From assembly GCA_023409435.1 (NCBI GenBank), contig JAEYHP010000146.1, positions 1-13,937 on the forward strand: a stretch of DNA of 13,937 nucleotides. Reading direction: 5' to 3'. The notes under the pieces are model-generated. The model searched no databases. It saw only the letters and a program-made list of their open reading frames with translations, and was not told the DNA's origin. The position numbers were made by a program, and so were the translations under genes. Positions 1 through 7,075 of this stretch are shown one piece after another (positions within the stretch are counted from its first letter, which is position 1; the number at the start of each line of letters is the position of its first letter). This DNA is from Bacillota bacterium. Its GTDB lineage: Bacteria > Bacillota > Clostridia > Christensenellales > CAG-138.

Positions 1-449
1 CCCGCAAGACCGTACAGAAGGTTCTGCGTGGCCAGCGTCACGATAAATGCGGGCATCCTGAACTTGTGCTCCGCAATGGCGTGTATGACGCCTACGACAG
101 TCGCCGCCGCAAACGCAGCCAGGATACCCAGAATTGCCGCAGTATTCAAGGCTGCCGCAGAGTCCGCGCCGCCGAGGTAGGCGGGAAGATCCCGGCAGAA
201 CCGCGCCACGATTACGCCCGCAAGCGCGACGGTGGAGCCTATGGAAAGGTCGATCATGCCGGATATAATGACCATTGTCATGCCGAACGCGATAACGCCC
301 TTTAGCGAGACGTTTCTTAGTATGTTCATCCAGTTGCCCAGCGTCATGAAGGTCGGGCTTGCAAGCCACATGGCCACCACCAGAAGTACAAGCAGCACCT
401 CTATGATGTGATCCAGAAGAAAGTTCCTTGCTTTTTTGTTCTGCAGCAT
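1..449 (-). CDS. Sugar ABC transporter permease, RbsC-type (partial, N-terminal 149 residues)
   Basis: This is the membrane subunit of a ribose/galactose-type ABC importer (BPD_transp_2 family). The reading frame starts at the ATG at 449-447 and runs off the left edge, so only the first ~149 of an expected ~310-340 residues are present. Visible features are a short basic N-terminus (MLQNKKARN), a first hydrophobic helix (~residues 11-30), and the segment GVIAFGMTMVIISGMIDLSIGS, which matches the family's conserved 'G.D.S.GS' region. A further hydrophobic stretch follows at ~100-118. The start codon overlaps the stop of the upstream 23-codon mini-ORF by one base (TAATG), which suggests translational coupling. 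It is the third component of the operon encoded by the binding protein and ATPase. Family assignment is firm; the sugar is unknown. Confidence 0.9.
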   Translation of the reverse strand, partial: MLQNKKARNFLLDHIIEVLLVLLVVAMWLASPTFMTLGNWMNILRNVSLKGVIAFGMTMVIISGMIDLSIGSTVALAGVIVARFCRDLPAYLGGADSAAALNTAAILGILAAFAAATVVGVIHAIAEHKFRMPAFIVTLATQNLLYGLA

Positions 450-569
450 TACTCCGTTACCTCCACGCTCATGGCATATAAGCTTTCAATATTGATTTTG
501 CTCGGTTTGTTTTGCAGCATTATTCCGCTACCTCCATGCTCATGGCATACAGGCTTTCAATGTTGATTT
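437..569. repeat. Tandem direct repeat, period 71 bp, ATPase/permease junction
   Basis: Two copies, 437-498 and 508-569, match at 55 of 62 aligned bases with a 71-base offset. Each copy spans the last ~15 codons of an ATPase-like tail, a TAATG stop/start overlap and the first five codons of a permease-like start. The similarity continues slightly beyond 437 if one base is gapped. The differences are at 441, 452, 457, 466, 479, 481 and 491. Read on the minus strand, only those at 457 (Thr/Ala) and 466 (Val/Met) change an amino acid. Confidence 0.9.
449..520 (-). CDS. 23-codon mini-ORF duplicating the ATPase C-terminus
   Basis: Between the ATPase stop and the permease start is an open frame of 23 codons plus TAA. 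It begins at an ATG that overlaps the ATPase stop by one base and ends at a TAA that overlaps the permease ATG by one base. Its peptide starts MLQNKPSK, like the permease start MLQNKKAR, and ends INIESLYAMSVEVTE, almost the ATPase tail INIESLYAMSMEVAE. It arose by a 71-base tandem duplication. Five of the seven base differences from the parent copy are synonymous, which hints that it is translated and under selection. It could instead be a passive, recently homogenised duplication that merely preserves coupling. No function can be assigned. Confidence 0.4.
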   Translation of the reverse strand: MLQNKPSKINIESLYAMSVEVTE

Positions 570-2007
570 CATCCGGGCTGACTTCCCCGGTGATGCGCCC
601 GCCGCGCATAATCAGTATCCTGTGGCAGACCTCTAATAGCTCTTCAAGCTCCGAGGAAACGAATATGGTGGAAATGCCTTTTCTCGACTGTTCCCACATG
701 ATTTCAAATATCTGCTGCTTTGCGGAAACGTCAATCCCGCGCGAGGGCTCGTCGTACATCATGATCTCGGGCTGGGTGTTGAGCCAGTTGCCTACGACGA
801 CCTTTTGCTGGTTGCCGCCTGAAAGCGAATTTGCGGAATTCTTCGGGTCCGGCACTTTGATTTGCAGGTCCCGTACCTGCGTGGCCGCGGCGTCAAGGCG
901 CTTTTTCCTGCTTTCCACCCAACCGTTCGATAATCGGTCCATGCTCGCGTAGCAAAGGTTATCGTTGATGGAGTGGATCAGCACCAGCCCCTCGGCCTTG
1001 CGGTTTTCAGGCGTCAGGCCAAGCCCCGCCTTTTTCATGGAGATGGGGGACGCTCTGCGCGGCGCCTTCTTGCCTTTTACGATAATTTCGCCGGAGGTAA
1101 AGGGATCCGCTCCGAATATGCTCTTTAATAGTTCTGTCCTGCCCGAACCGAGCATGCCAGCGATACCGAGTACCTCGCCTTTTTTGAGCGAAAAGGAAAC
1201 ATCCTCGAACTTGCCTGTACGGGTCAGGTGCCTTACCTCCAGCACCGTTTCGTCCTGTACCCTTAAATCGTCAGGCCGCTGCTTGATGGTGACGTCGCCG
1301 AACATCATGTGGAGGATGCCGCGGTCGTCGATTTCGCTGATATTGGCGGAGCCGATCAAAAGGCCGTCTCGCAATACCGTCACGGTATCGGCGATCTTCG
1401 GAATTTCGTGCAGCTTGTGTGAAATATAAATGATAATAACGTCCTGCTTTTTGAGTTCGCGTATGGCCTCAAACAGGGAGGAGACCTCATGCGCCGCGAG
1501 AGCCGATGTGGGCTCGTCGAGCATGATCACCTTTGGGTTGTAGCTCATGGCCTTGGTGATCTCCACCACCTGGCACTGCCACATGCTAAGACGGGATACG
1601 CGCTCCTTCGGGTCGATGTCCACCTTCATGCGCTTGAGCATGTCCGCAGCCATCCGGTGGGCGGTCCGCCAGTCAATGACGCCGTTCTTCTTGGGCATGC
1701 GGCCTAAGAAAATATTTTCCGTCACGGTAAGCCCGGGCACAAGGCTCATTTCCTGGTATACAACGGCGAGGCCCTTCGCGTACGCTTCGGACGGGCTGTT
1801 AAAATGCAGCTTTTTTTCATCCAGAAACATGTCTCCGGAGGTGGGGGTGACAACGCCTGCAAAGCACTTGACCAAAGTGGACTTGCCCGAGCCGTTCTTC
1901 CCCAAAAGCGCGTGCACCTTGCCGCTGTCAAAGCTTACGGAAACGTCGTTGAGCGCCACACATCCGGGATATTCTTTTATGAGGCTCTTCGTTCTGAGTA
2001 CGGCCAT
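520..2007 (-). CDS. Sugar ABC transporter ATP-binding protein, RbsA/MglA-type
   Basis: A 495-residue tandem ATPase that powers sugar import through the neighbouring permease; length is normal for RbsA/MglA/XylG (~500). Domain 1 has Walker A GKNGSGKST (36-44), Q-loop Gln85, a degenerate signature LSMWQCQ (140-146), as is common in this class, Walker B LDEP (Asp164, Glu165) and switch His197. Domain 2 has a degenerate P-loop GMLGSGRTE (284-292, Arg290 in place of Lys), a good signature LSGGNQQ (395-401) and YDEP (Asp419, Glu420). I chose the ATG at 2007, preceded by GGAAGG. A TTG at 2025 would add six residues but has no ribosome binding site. The gene lies 192 bases after the binding-protein stop, beyond a terminator hairpin, and overlaps the next ORF by one base. 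Confidence 0.95.
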   Translation of the reverse strand: MAVLRTKSLIKEYPGCVALNDVSVSFDSGKVHALLGKNGSGKSTLVKCFAGVVTPTSGDMFLDEKKLHFNSPSEAYAKGLAVVYQEMSLVPGLTVTENIFLGRMPKKNGVIDWRTAHRMAADMLKRMKVDIDPKERVSRLSMWQCQVVEITKAMSYNPKVIMLDEPTSALAAHEVSSLFEAIRELKKQDVIIIYISHKLHEIPKIADTVTVLRDGLLIGSANISEIDDRGILHMMFGDVTIKQRPDDLRVQDETVLEVRHLTRTGKFEDVSFSLKKGEVLGIAGMLGSGRTELLKSIFGADPFTSGEIIVKGKKAPRRASPISMKKAGLGLTPENRKAEGLVLIHSINDNLCYASMDRLSNGWVESRKKRLDAAATQVRDLQIKVPDPKNSANSLSGGNQQKVVVGNWLNTQPEIMMYDEPSRGIDVSAKQQIFEIMWEQSRKGISTIFVSSELEELLEVCHRILIMRGGRITGEVSPDEINIESLYAMSMEVAE

Positions 2008-2147
2008 GTTTGATCCGCCTTCCAAAAGATAAGATACACAGGTGTTACGGTAAATCCGATAAATAATTCTCCATTAACGTGCCGTTTTCCTGCACGGCTT
2101 TAGCGAATTTTTCTTGATATGGAATATGGCGCTATTACGCCCGCTAC

Positions 2148-2186
2148 AAAAATCCGGCCGGTATGAAAATCATACCGGCCAGATTT
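2148..2186 (-). terminator. Intrinsic terminator/attenuator between binding protein and ATPase
   Basis: A perfect 11-bp stem GGCCGGTATGA/TCATACCGGCC (2156-2166 with 2170-2180, 3-base loop) is extended outward by four or more further pairs past one C/A mismatch. On the minus strand it is followed by a run of five T (complement of 2148-2152). It lies just 14 bases after the binding-protein stop, so it should end most transcripts there while some read through into the ATPase. That is a usual way to express the binding protein in excess. It could alternatively protect the 3' end of processed mRNA. Confidence 0.85.
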
Positions 2187-2199
2187 GGGTCAAAAAGAC

Positions 2200-3267
2200 T
2201 TACAGGCCGTTGTCGGCGCGCCACTTGTTGACGCCTTCGATATCGCTCTTCGTCAGAACGGTGCCGGGAACGAACTGAACCTTGCCCTTAGAGTCGGAGA
2301 TGTCTTCGCCCTTGATGGCCTTGATGAGCGCGGTCATCGCGTTGAAGCCCTGGCCGTAGGGATCCTGGGTTACAACGGCATACAGGGGGCTTGCTCCGTC
2401 GAGTATCATGCTGGAGATCTGGTCGCTTCCGTCATGGCCGAACACCAGAACTTTATCCGCCAAACCGGCGTTGGCAACAGCCATGGTGGAACCGATGGTG
2501 CCGCCGTCGTTCACGGTGATGATGACGTTGAGTTCCGGGTTGGCGGTGAGAATACCGCTGGCGGTTTCAAGGGCGGTATCCTGCATCCAGGCGTCCTGAT
2601 CGGCAACAACTTCATACTTCACGCCGCCCTCGTCGAGGCCCGCGAGGTAACCTTCAACACGCGCGGTGGACTGGTCAACCAACAGAGACTTGAACTGCAC
2701 GATAGCGAGCTTAATGGTGGTATCGCCGAACTTTTCCTTGATGGCTTTCGCGGCTTCGGTGCCAACGAGCTTGCAGTTGGTGAAGTCGTCGGAGCAATAG
2801 CCGCCGGCGATGAAGTCGGCGCCTTCGAGGTTCAGGTTGGTGATGGCGATCTGCACGCCCTGGGCGTTGGCGTCACGCAGAGCCGCAATGGAAGCATCCG
2901 AGCTCAGGGGCGCGATTGCGATACCCTGCACGCCCTGGCCGACATAGGTGTTGATGAGTTCAACTTCCTTGGCCTGGTCGTTGCTGGTGTTTGCGGTGAG
3001 GCATTCCACGCCCGCAGCGGCAGCAGCATCCTGGTAACCCTTGGTAAGCATGTTCATGAACTGGTCATCCTGGAACACAACGCCGGCAACCTTGATGGCT
3101 CCTTCGGCGGGCGCGGCGGGTTCTTCGGGTGCGGGCGCAGCCGGGGCTTCTGTTGCCGCAGGGGCTTCGGGAGCCGCGGGGGTTTCTGCCGGGGCGGCGC
3201 AGCCGAACGCGGCAATGGACATGCTCAGCACCAACAGCAATGCGATGGACAGCTTGATGTGCTTCAT
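2200..3267 (-). CDS. Sugar ABC transporter substrate-binding lipoprotein, RbsB-type
   Basis: A 355-residue extracellular solute-binding protein of the periplasmic-binding-protein-4 (ribose/galactose) type. The signal peptide has Lys2/Lys5, a hydrophobic core (~6-20) and lipobox AAFGC with Cys23 as the lipidated residue. A flexible Ala/Pro/Glu-rich linker (~24-57) precedes the mature domain starting IKVAGVVFQDDQF. Family features are TANTSNDQAKEVELINTY, GIAIAPLSSDA (hinge region), the NDGGTIGSTMAVANAG segment and VFGHDGSDQ near the ligand cleft. Length is as expected with the linker. The ATG at 3267 has a strong AGGAGGAG ribosome binding site. It is the first gene of the importer operon, with the ROK regulator divergent. 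Ligand specificity cannot be read from the sequence. Confidence 0.95.
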   Translation of the reverse strand: MKHIKLSIALLLVLSMSIAAFGCAAPAETPAAPEAPAATEAPAAPAPEEPAAPAEGAIKVAGVVFQDDQFMNMLTKGYQDAAAAAGVECLTANTSNDQAKEVELINTYVGQGVQGIAIAPLSSDASIAALRDANAQGVQIAITNLNLEGADFIAGGYCSDDFTNCKLVGTEAAKAIKEKFGDTTIKLAIVQFKSLLVDQSTARVEGYLAGLDEGGVKYEVVADQDAWMQDTALETASGILTANPELNVIITVNDGGTIGSTMAVANAGLADKVLVFGHDGSDQISSMILDGASPLYAVVTQDPYGQGFNAMTALIKAIKGEDISDSKGKVQFVPGTVLTKSDIEGVNKWRADNGL

Positions 3268-3520
3268 TTTGGTTTCTCCTCCTGATTATTGTTCATTCGC
3301 GTTTTTTACGCGAAACTGGTGATCCGGGGCAAATAAAGCAGGGCAACCGGTGTTGCAACAGACATTTACTTTTTTAAATTAATATAAGTTGGAGCATCTG
3401 AAGCAAGTTGGAATTTTCGATCTTTCACGCGGCAGCCATGCGCGCGTCTTGTCAATCCGTGACGAATCAGGCGTTTTTGCTTCATCAGGCATGAAATTAC
3501 CCGGTCCTGCTTGCGTGCAT

Positions 3521-3549
3521 ATCGTATCATGATACTTTTAAATTTGCAA
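3521..3549 (-). promoter_or_regulatory. Candidate promoter for the sugar ABC operon, with palindrome over the -10
   Basis: On the minus strand, TTGCAA (3549-3544) and TACGAT (3526-3521) are 17 bases apart. Each matches four of six sigma-A consensus bases, so the promoter is weak. A perfect 12-base palindrome GTATCATGATAC (3524-3535) covers the -10 edge and spacer, where a repressor would block RNA polymerase. The predicted leader to the binding-protein ATG would be about 245 bases. Confidence 0.3.
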
Positions 3550-3612
3550 CAATATTTTTAATCCATTTAATATAATATATCGCAGCAACCGCATATTAGA
3601 CCCGACATTTTG

Positions 3613-3628
3613 ACAAATATACATTTGT
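3613..3628. promoter_or_regulatory. Inverted repeat, candidate operator
   Basis: ACAAAT (3613-3618), a 4-base spacer ATAC and ATTTGT (3623-3628) form a perfect 6+6 inverted repeat. It lies just upstream of the -35 of the regulator promoter. Its position fits an operator for autoregulation or a site acting on the divergent operon. No protein can be assigned from sequence alone. Confidence 0.4.
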
Positions 3629-3643
3629 GACCGCTTGTTTGCC

Positions 3644-3672
3644 TTGAAATATGAAAAAAACTATGTTATAAA
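3644..3672 (+). promoter_or_regulatory. Sigma-A promoter of the ROK regulator
   Basis: TTGAAA (3644-3649) and TATAAA (3667-3672) are separated by exactly 17 bases, and each matches five of six consensus positions. Transcription would start near 3679, giving a leader of about 90 bases before the ATG at 3768. Confidence 0.7.
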
Positions 3673-3767
3673 GGGAATAATGAGTCCACACGCAGCAGAT
3701 TCCTAAAATCTGTTTATTAATTAAAATAATTATATTGTCTTCTTATAATGAACTGGGGCGCAGCAAA

Positions 3768-4991
3768 ATGGAAAAAATCAACAGCCAGACCATGAAAATG
3801 AACAATGCCCGCATTGTGTTGGATGCGGTGCGCAAGCGCGCGCCTATTTCGCGCGCGGACCTTGCAAAGGAACTGGGGCTGACTTCGCCCGCCGTCACGA
3901 ATATCGTGGCGGCCCTTATCAAAAATAACATCCTGCTGGAGATCGGCGTTGCGAATGCCTCAAAAGGCCGCCGCCCGATCATGCTGGACATCAACCCGGA
4001 GGCCTATTATCTTGCCGGGGCTGTCCTCACCACGGATGGCATCAGCTTTGTTCTGTGCGATTTTAAGGCGCGTCCCGTCATGAATTATGAAGTAGAAGTG
4101 GACAGATATGCCCCCAAGGAAGCGATACTGGATAATATCGTGCAGGGGGTCGAATACCTGCTCAAAAAAAGCGGCATTGAAAAGGATCGCGTGCTGGGCC
4201 TGGGCGTTGCAGCCCCCGGCCCGCTTGACTCGCGCAACGGCATACTCATAAACCCGCCTAATTTCCCGGACCTTAAAAATGTCGCCATATGCTCCATACT
4301 GGAAGAGCGCCTCAAAATCCCCTGCTGCTGCGACAGGGAAACCAACGCCGCGGCGCTTGCGGAGGCGGGCTTCGGCATGGCGGCTTCCTATAAGACGATG
4401 TTTTATTTAATGATGTTCAAGCAGAGCATCGGCGGCAGCCTTGTGACCAACGCGAATGTCATACACGGGTTCAAGGACGGCGCGGGAGAGATCGGCCATA
4501 TGCTCATTGAGCCCAACGGCCCGCGCTGTACCTGCGGCCAGTACGGGTGCCTGGAGGCCATGGTCAAAGGGGAGGCGCTCATCAACGAGGCGCGCACCCG
4601 CATCAAGCTGATGGATAACTGCAATCTTCCCGTACCCTGCGACGTGGAGGCGCTGCGCCTGGAAGACATCTTCCGCCTGAGCGACCTTGGCATTCCGCTG
4701 TTTGTGGATATTATAGACAAAGCCGCGCGGACCATCGCAATCGCATTGGGCAACGTGGTCACGCTGTTCAGCCCCGAACTTATCGTGCTGGGGGGCACGC
4801 TGCCGAGTTTGAGCGAGCGGTTCGTGGAGCGTATCCGCACCTACACGCGCGGGCGCAAATACCCGCAGCACGCAAAGGATGTGCTTATTGAAGCCTCACC
4901 TCTGTTGGGGACGCTCGGGTGCGAAATCGGCGCGGCTGTGCTGGCGCTCGAAGCGTTTGAGGAAAAGCTCTGCGCCGACCCTCAGGAATAG
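3768..4991 (+). CDS. ROK-family transcriptional regulator
   Basis: A 407-residue repressor of the NagC/XylR (ROK) type. The N-terminal winged HTH includes SRADLAKELGLTSPAVTNIV (28-47). The sugar-kinase-like domain has a phosphate-loop motif GLGVAAPGPLD (144-154) and the ROK zinc site GEIGH with His244, followed by CTCGQYGC with Cys254, Cys256 and Cys261. The catalytic Asp of ROK kinases (usual ND.N) is Glu191 in RETNAAALAE, so it should sense a sugar rather than phosphorylate it. I start at the ATG at 3768 with weak upstream GGGGCG; a TTG at 3735 would add 11 residues but lacks a ribosome binding site. Its divergent position makes it the probable sugar-responsive regulator of the ABC operon, and it is likely autoregulated. 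Confidence 0.92.
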   Translation: MEKINSQTMKMNNARIVLDAVRKRAPISRADLAKELGLTSPAVTNIVAALIKNNILLEIGVANASKGRRPIMLDINPEAYYLAGAVLTTDGISFVLCDFKARPVMNYEVEVDRYAPKEAILDNIVQGVEYLLKKSGIEKDRVLGLGVAAPGPLDSRNGILINPPNFPDLKNVAICSILEERLKIPCCCDRETNAAALAEAGFGMAASYKTMFYLMMFKQSIGGSLVTNANVIHGFKDGAGEIGHMLIEPNGPRCTCGQYGCLEAMVKGEALINEARTRIKLMDNCNLPVPCDVEALRLEDIFRLSDLGIPLFVDIIDKAARTIAIALGNVVTLFSPELIVLGGTLPSLSERFVERIRTYTRGRKYPQHAKDVLIEASPLLGTLGCEIGAAVLALEAFEEKLCADPQE

Positions 4992-5022
4992 CGAGTAATG
5001 GTACATGAAGATGCGTCCATAT

Positions 5023-5053
5023 AAAAAATCCCTCTTCCAGGAGGGATTTTTTT
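5023..5053. terminator. Bidirectional terminator between convergent genes
   Basis: A perfect 12-bp stem AAAAAATCCCTC/GAGGGATTTTTT (5023-5034 with 5041-5052) has a 6-base loop TTCCAG. A T-run follows the GC-rich core on both strands. It lies 31 bases after the regulator stop and 9 bases after the stop of the convergent HTH gene, so it can serve both. Confidence 0.9.
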
Positions 5054-5062
5054 CATTTTCGA

Positions 5063-6265
5063 TCACCAGATTTTGTAGATTTCCTGAAGAATTTCGCCGA
5101 TTTGCGCCAATCCTTCCCGCTCGCTTGCCTGCGCAGATTGGAGCAGGTCGATGGCCTCGACTATTCGGCCCCTTTCCAGGCCGTCCTCGGGCGGGATGGG
5201 GAGGGGGAAGAGCTGGGAGAGGCGCACTAAAGATTTCGCTGCAGTTTCATAAGCGGTTATGGCACGGTGGAAGTTGTTTTCCAGTATGCCTAGGCGCAAT
5301 TTGCTCTCTTGCAAAAACAATACCGCCATCCGCTTGCACTTTGACCAGAATGCGGCATTATAGGCAACCCCGTAAGGGTCGGCGGTAGCGTTCTTAAGAG
5401 CCCTCCACCAGACCGCATATGCCTCAATCCCCATGGTATATCCTTTATTGGGTGGATATAAAAGAGGATTGCTTACATTGATGGCGTATTCGAACACGTC
5501 TTTTACTGTTTTCAGATTGTCTGATATGCTGCCGGGACGAATGATGTGTACCTCAAGATGCCCCCATGCGCTTTCCCCCAATTGTGTGTAGGGCTTCGGC
5601 CCCGCGATCCTGCCTGTATCCGGGTCAATGTAGTAGTAACCTGTTTCGTCATAGCCTGCAAGCATGTAATAAGTAGGCTTATCAAGCTCCCAGGCGTAAC
5701 AGGGCAGGCCTTTATTGATGGAGTCTCTTACCAAATGCCAGGCGTACATGCGCTTTTCTGCGATATCCGGCTTACTGTTCGAGGCTCCGAAATTCATGAC
5801 GATGCCGCCGCAATTTCGTATCAGTTCATCGAAGCATCCGTTGTCGTTCCAATATTCCGGTCCTTTAAAAGAAACCTCATCATTGATGTTGAGCAGGAAC
5901 GCATAAGGCGCGGAAATCCATCCGGCGGAGACATGCACGCCAAGGTAGGCCAGGCTGGACCGGATGCATCCCACCAGAGGCGGCGTGCACGGATCGTATG
6001 TGATGCCCGGGAGAAACACGGGGCCGCTTTGATTTTGTCCGGAGGTATCCTGCGGCTCATTGACGCAAAGCAGTTCCTCCATGCTTACATGGAACAATTC
6101 GGCCAAAGCGGGGAGCAGGCAGGTATCCGGCAGCGCAGCTCCGTTCTCCCATTTGGAGATTGCCTGTGGCGTGACATTGACCAGCTTTGCAAGGCGGTCC
6201 TGTGTAATGCCTTTTTTCTTTCGCAGCGAGTATATTTTTTGCCCTACATCATGTTTTTCCACCAT
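5063..6265 (-). CDS. XRE-type HTH regulator fused to a papain/C39-like (BtrH-like) domain
   Basis: A 400-residue two-domain protein. Residues 7-66 form an XRE/Cro-type HTH (GQKIYSLRKKKGITQDRLAK, then TPQAISKWENG at 32-42). After a linker (~68-85), residues ~86-245 resemble the BtrH N-terminal/C39-like papain fold: a Cys in GCIRSSLAYLGV (Cys100), a middle segment KGLPCYAWELD (185-195) and AGYDETGYYYIDPDTG (203-218). The position where active members carry 'HY' before the Gly-Tyr-Asp motif reads TYYML, so the catalytic His seems absent; the domain more likely binds a ligand than cuts peptides. The C-terminal ~150 residues look alpha-helical. The ATG at 6265 has AAAAGGAG upstream. It is monocistronic and convergent with the ROK gene. 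The HTH is certain; the papain-like assignment is inferred from motif pattern. Confidence 0.85.
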   Translation of the reverse strand: MVEKHDVGQKIYSLRKKKGITQDRLAKLVNVTPQAISKWENGAALPDTCLLPALAELFHVSMEELLCVNEPQDTSGQNQSGPVFLPGITYDPCTPPLVGCIRSSLAYLGVHVSAGWISAPYAFLLNINDEVSFKGPEYWNDNGCFDELIRNCGGIVMNFGASNSKPDIAEKRMYAWHLVRDSINKGLPCYAWELDKPTYYMLAGYDETGYYYIDPDTGRIAGPKPYTQLGESAWGHLEVHIIRPGSISDNLKTVKDVFEYAINVSNPLLYPPNKGYTMGIEAYAVWWRALKNATADPYGVAYNAAFWSKCKRMAVLFLQESKLRLGILENNFHRAITAYETAAKSLVRLSQLFPLPIPPEDGLERGRIVEAIDLLQSAQASEREGLAQIGEILQEIYKIW

Positions 6266-6610
6266 ATGGGTTCTCCTTTTCTATAATGTTTAGTACCCTT
6301 TTAATATTTAAGCCTCTTTTAAGGGCGACAGGAAGCATATCAAAAGGTCATCGGAAGCGCTGAGTCAACACGGGGAGATTGTCCGCGCGGCATTGGGTAT
6401 TCTGCATATAAGCTGGATACCGCCGCCGGGGATACGGGCGGGGCTGACCATTGTACAATATAAGTTTTGATTAATTGGGCGCCGCTGCGTGCGTTGGTTG
6501 ATAAAACCAGTATAGGGCAATAGAATATGTGCGTAAAGAAACCGTTGGTTTATCTGACTTTCACAGAAAACAACGGCAAGTTAAGGCGTAATTTTGGGGC
6601 GCAGGTACGG
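6266..6610. other. Intergenic region with no gene seen
   Basis: This region covers about 345 bases between the HTH gene start and the 3' end of the Mo-hydroxylase operon. It should contain the HTH gene promoter near 6270-6340 (AT-rich) and the operon terminator, but neither is clear. A perfect 10-base palindrome ATTGTACAAT lies at 6450-6459. A small hairpin AAACC-GTT-GGTTT lies at 6539-6551. No coding frame with a ribosome binding site or a recognisable protein was found. Confidence 0.5.
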
Positions 6611-7075
6611 TTATTTGAAGAGAGAATTGAGCGCCGCGCGGATCTCATTGTAGCTGGTGCAGCGGCAGATGTTGCTTTGCAGCCATTCCTCCAGCTGATA
6701 TTCCTCCGGCTGCGGGTGGTGCGCAAAGAGCGCATGGGACACCATTAAGAATCCGGGCGTACAGTAGCCGCACTGGAACGCGTTGTGCGCAACAAACGCC
6801 TGCTGCACGGGCGCGGTTCCATGAAGCCCCTCCACGGTGAGGATCGTATGCCCCACGCATTCCACGGCCAGCACCAGGCAGGATTTTGCGGGCCAGCCGT
6901 CAATTAAAACCGTGCACGCGCCGCAGTCCCCGTTTTTGCAGCCAGGCTTCGCGCCCGTTAAGCCCAGCTCTTTGCGCAGCACGTCCAGCAGCACGTCGGA
7001 AGGCCGCGCCATGACGGTGCGCGGTTCGCCGTTGACGGTCAGGGTGATGACGGATTTCCCCTCGTAAACGATCAT
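6611..7075 (-). CDS. Molybdenum hydroxylase 2Fe-2S subunit (xanthine dehydrogenase family, small subunit)
   Basis: A 154-residue electron-transfer subunit, normal for the family (150-170). The N-terminal plant-ferredoxin-like domain binds one 2Fe-2S cluster through Cys46, Cys51, Cys54 and Cys66 (CKNGDCGACTV ... KSC). The C-terminal helical domain binds the second through CGYC (Cys102, Cys105) and CRC (Cys137, Cys139), in the typical QCGYCTPG ... NICRCTSY context. It passes electrons from the molybdenum centre to FAD. The true start is the ATG at 7075, which overlaps the FAD-subunit stop (ATGA) and has GGAGGGGG upstream; an in-frame upstream extension to 7291 lies inside the FAD gene and is rejected. 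Last gene of the three-gene operon. Confidence 0.95.
   Translation of the reverse strand: MIVYEGKSVITLTVNGEPRTVMARPSDVLLDVLRKELGLTGAKPGCKNGDCGACTVLIDGWPAKSCLVLAVECVGHTILTVEGLHGTAPVQQAFVAHNAFQCGYCTPGFLMVSHALFAHHPQPEEYQLEEWLQSNICRCTSYNEIRAALNSLFK

Larger units (their letters stand above)
3268..3767. promoter_or_regulatory. Divergent regulatory region, sugar ABC operon / ROK regulator
   Basis: About 500 AT-rich bases separate the two divergent genes, and no coding sequence is apparent in them. The region holds the regulator promoter (3644-3672), two palindromes (3524-3535 and 3613-3628), a weak minus-strand promoter (3521-3549), and an imperfect AT-rich dyad at about 3367-3388 (ACTTTTTTAAATTAATATAAGT, 8 of 11 pairs). 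I found no convincing CcpA (cre) box. The binding-protein transcript probably has a leader of one hundred to over two hundred bases, but its start is uncertain. Confidence 0.6.

Noticed and set aside
2185..3285. Plus-strand 366-codon open frame opposite the binding-protein gene
   Set aside because: Low-complexity Gly/Val/Asp translation with no family motif; the minus strand encodes an unmistakable lipoprotein with signal peptide and strong ribosome binding site.
6450..6459. Palindrome ATTGTACAAT as a promoter/operator
   Set aside because: It contains a TACAAT on either strand, but no -35 lies at 16-18 bases in either direction, and it is far from both flanking gene starts.
6539..6551. Hairpin AAACC-GTT-GGTTT as terminator of the Mo operon
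   Set aside because: Only a 5-bp, AT-containing stem and no proper T-run on the minus strand.
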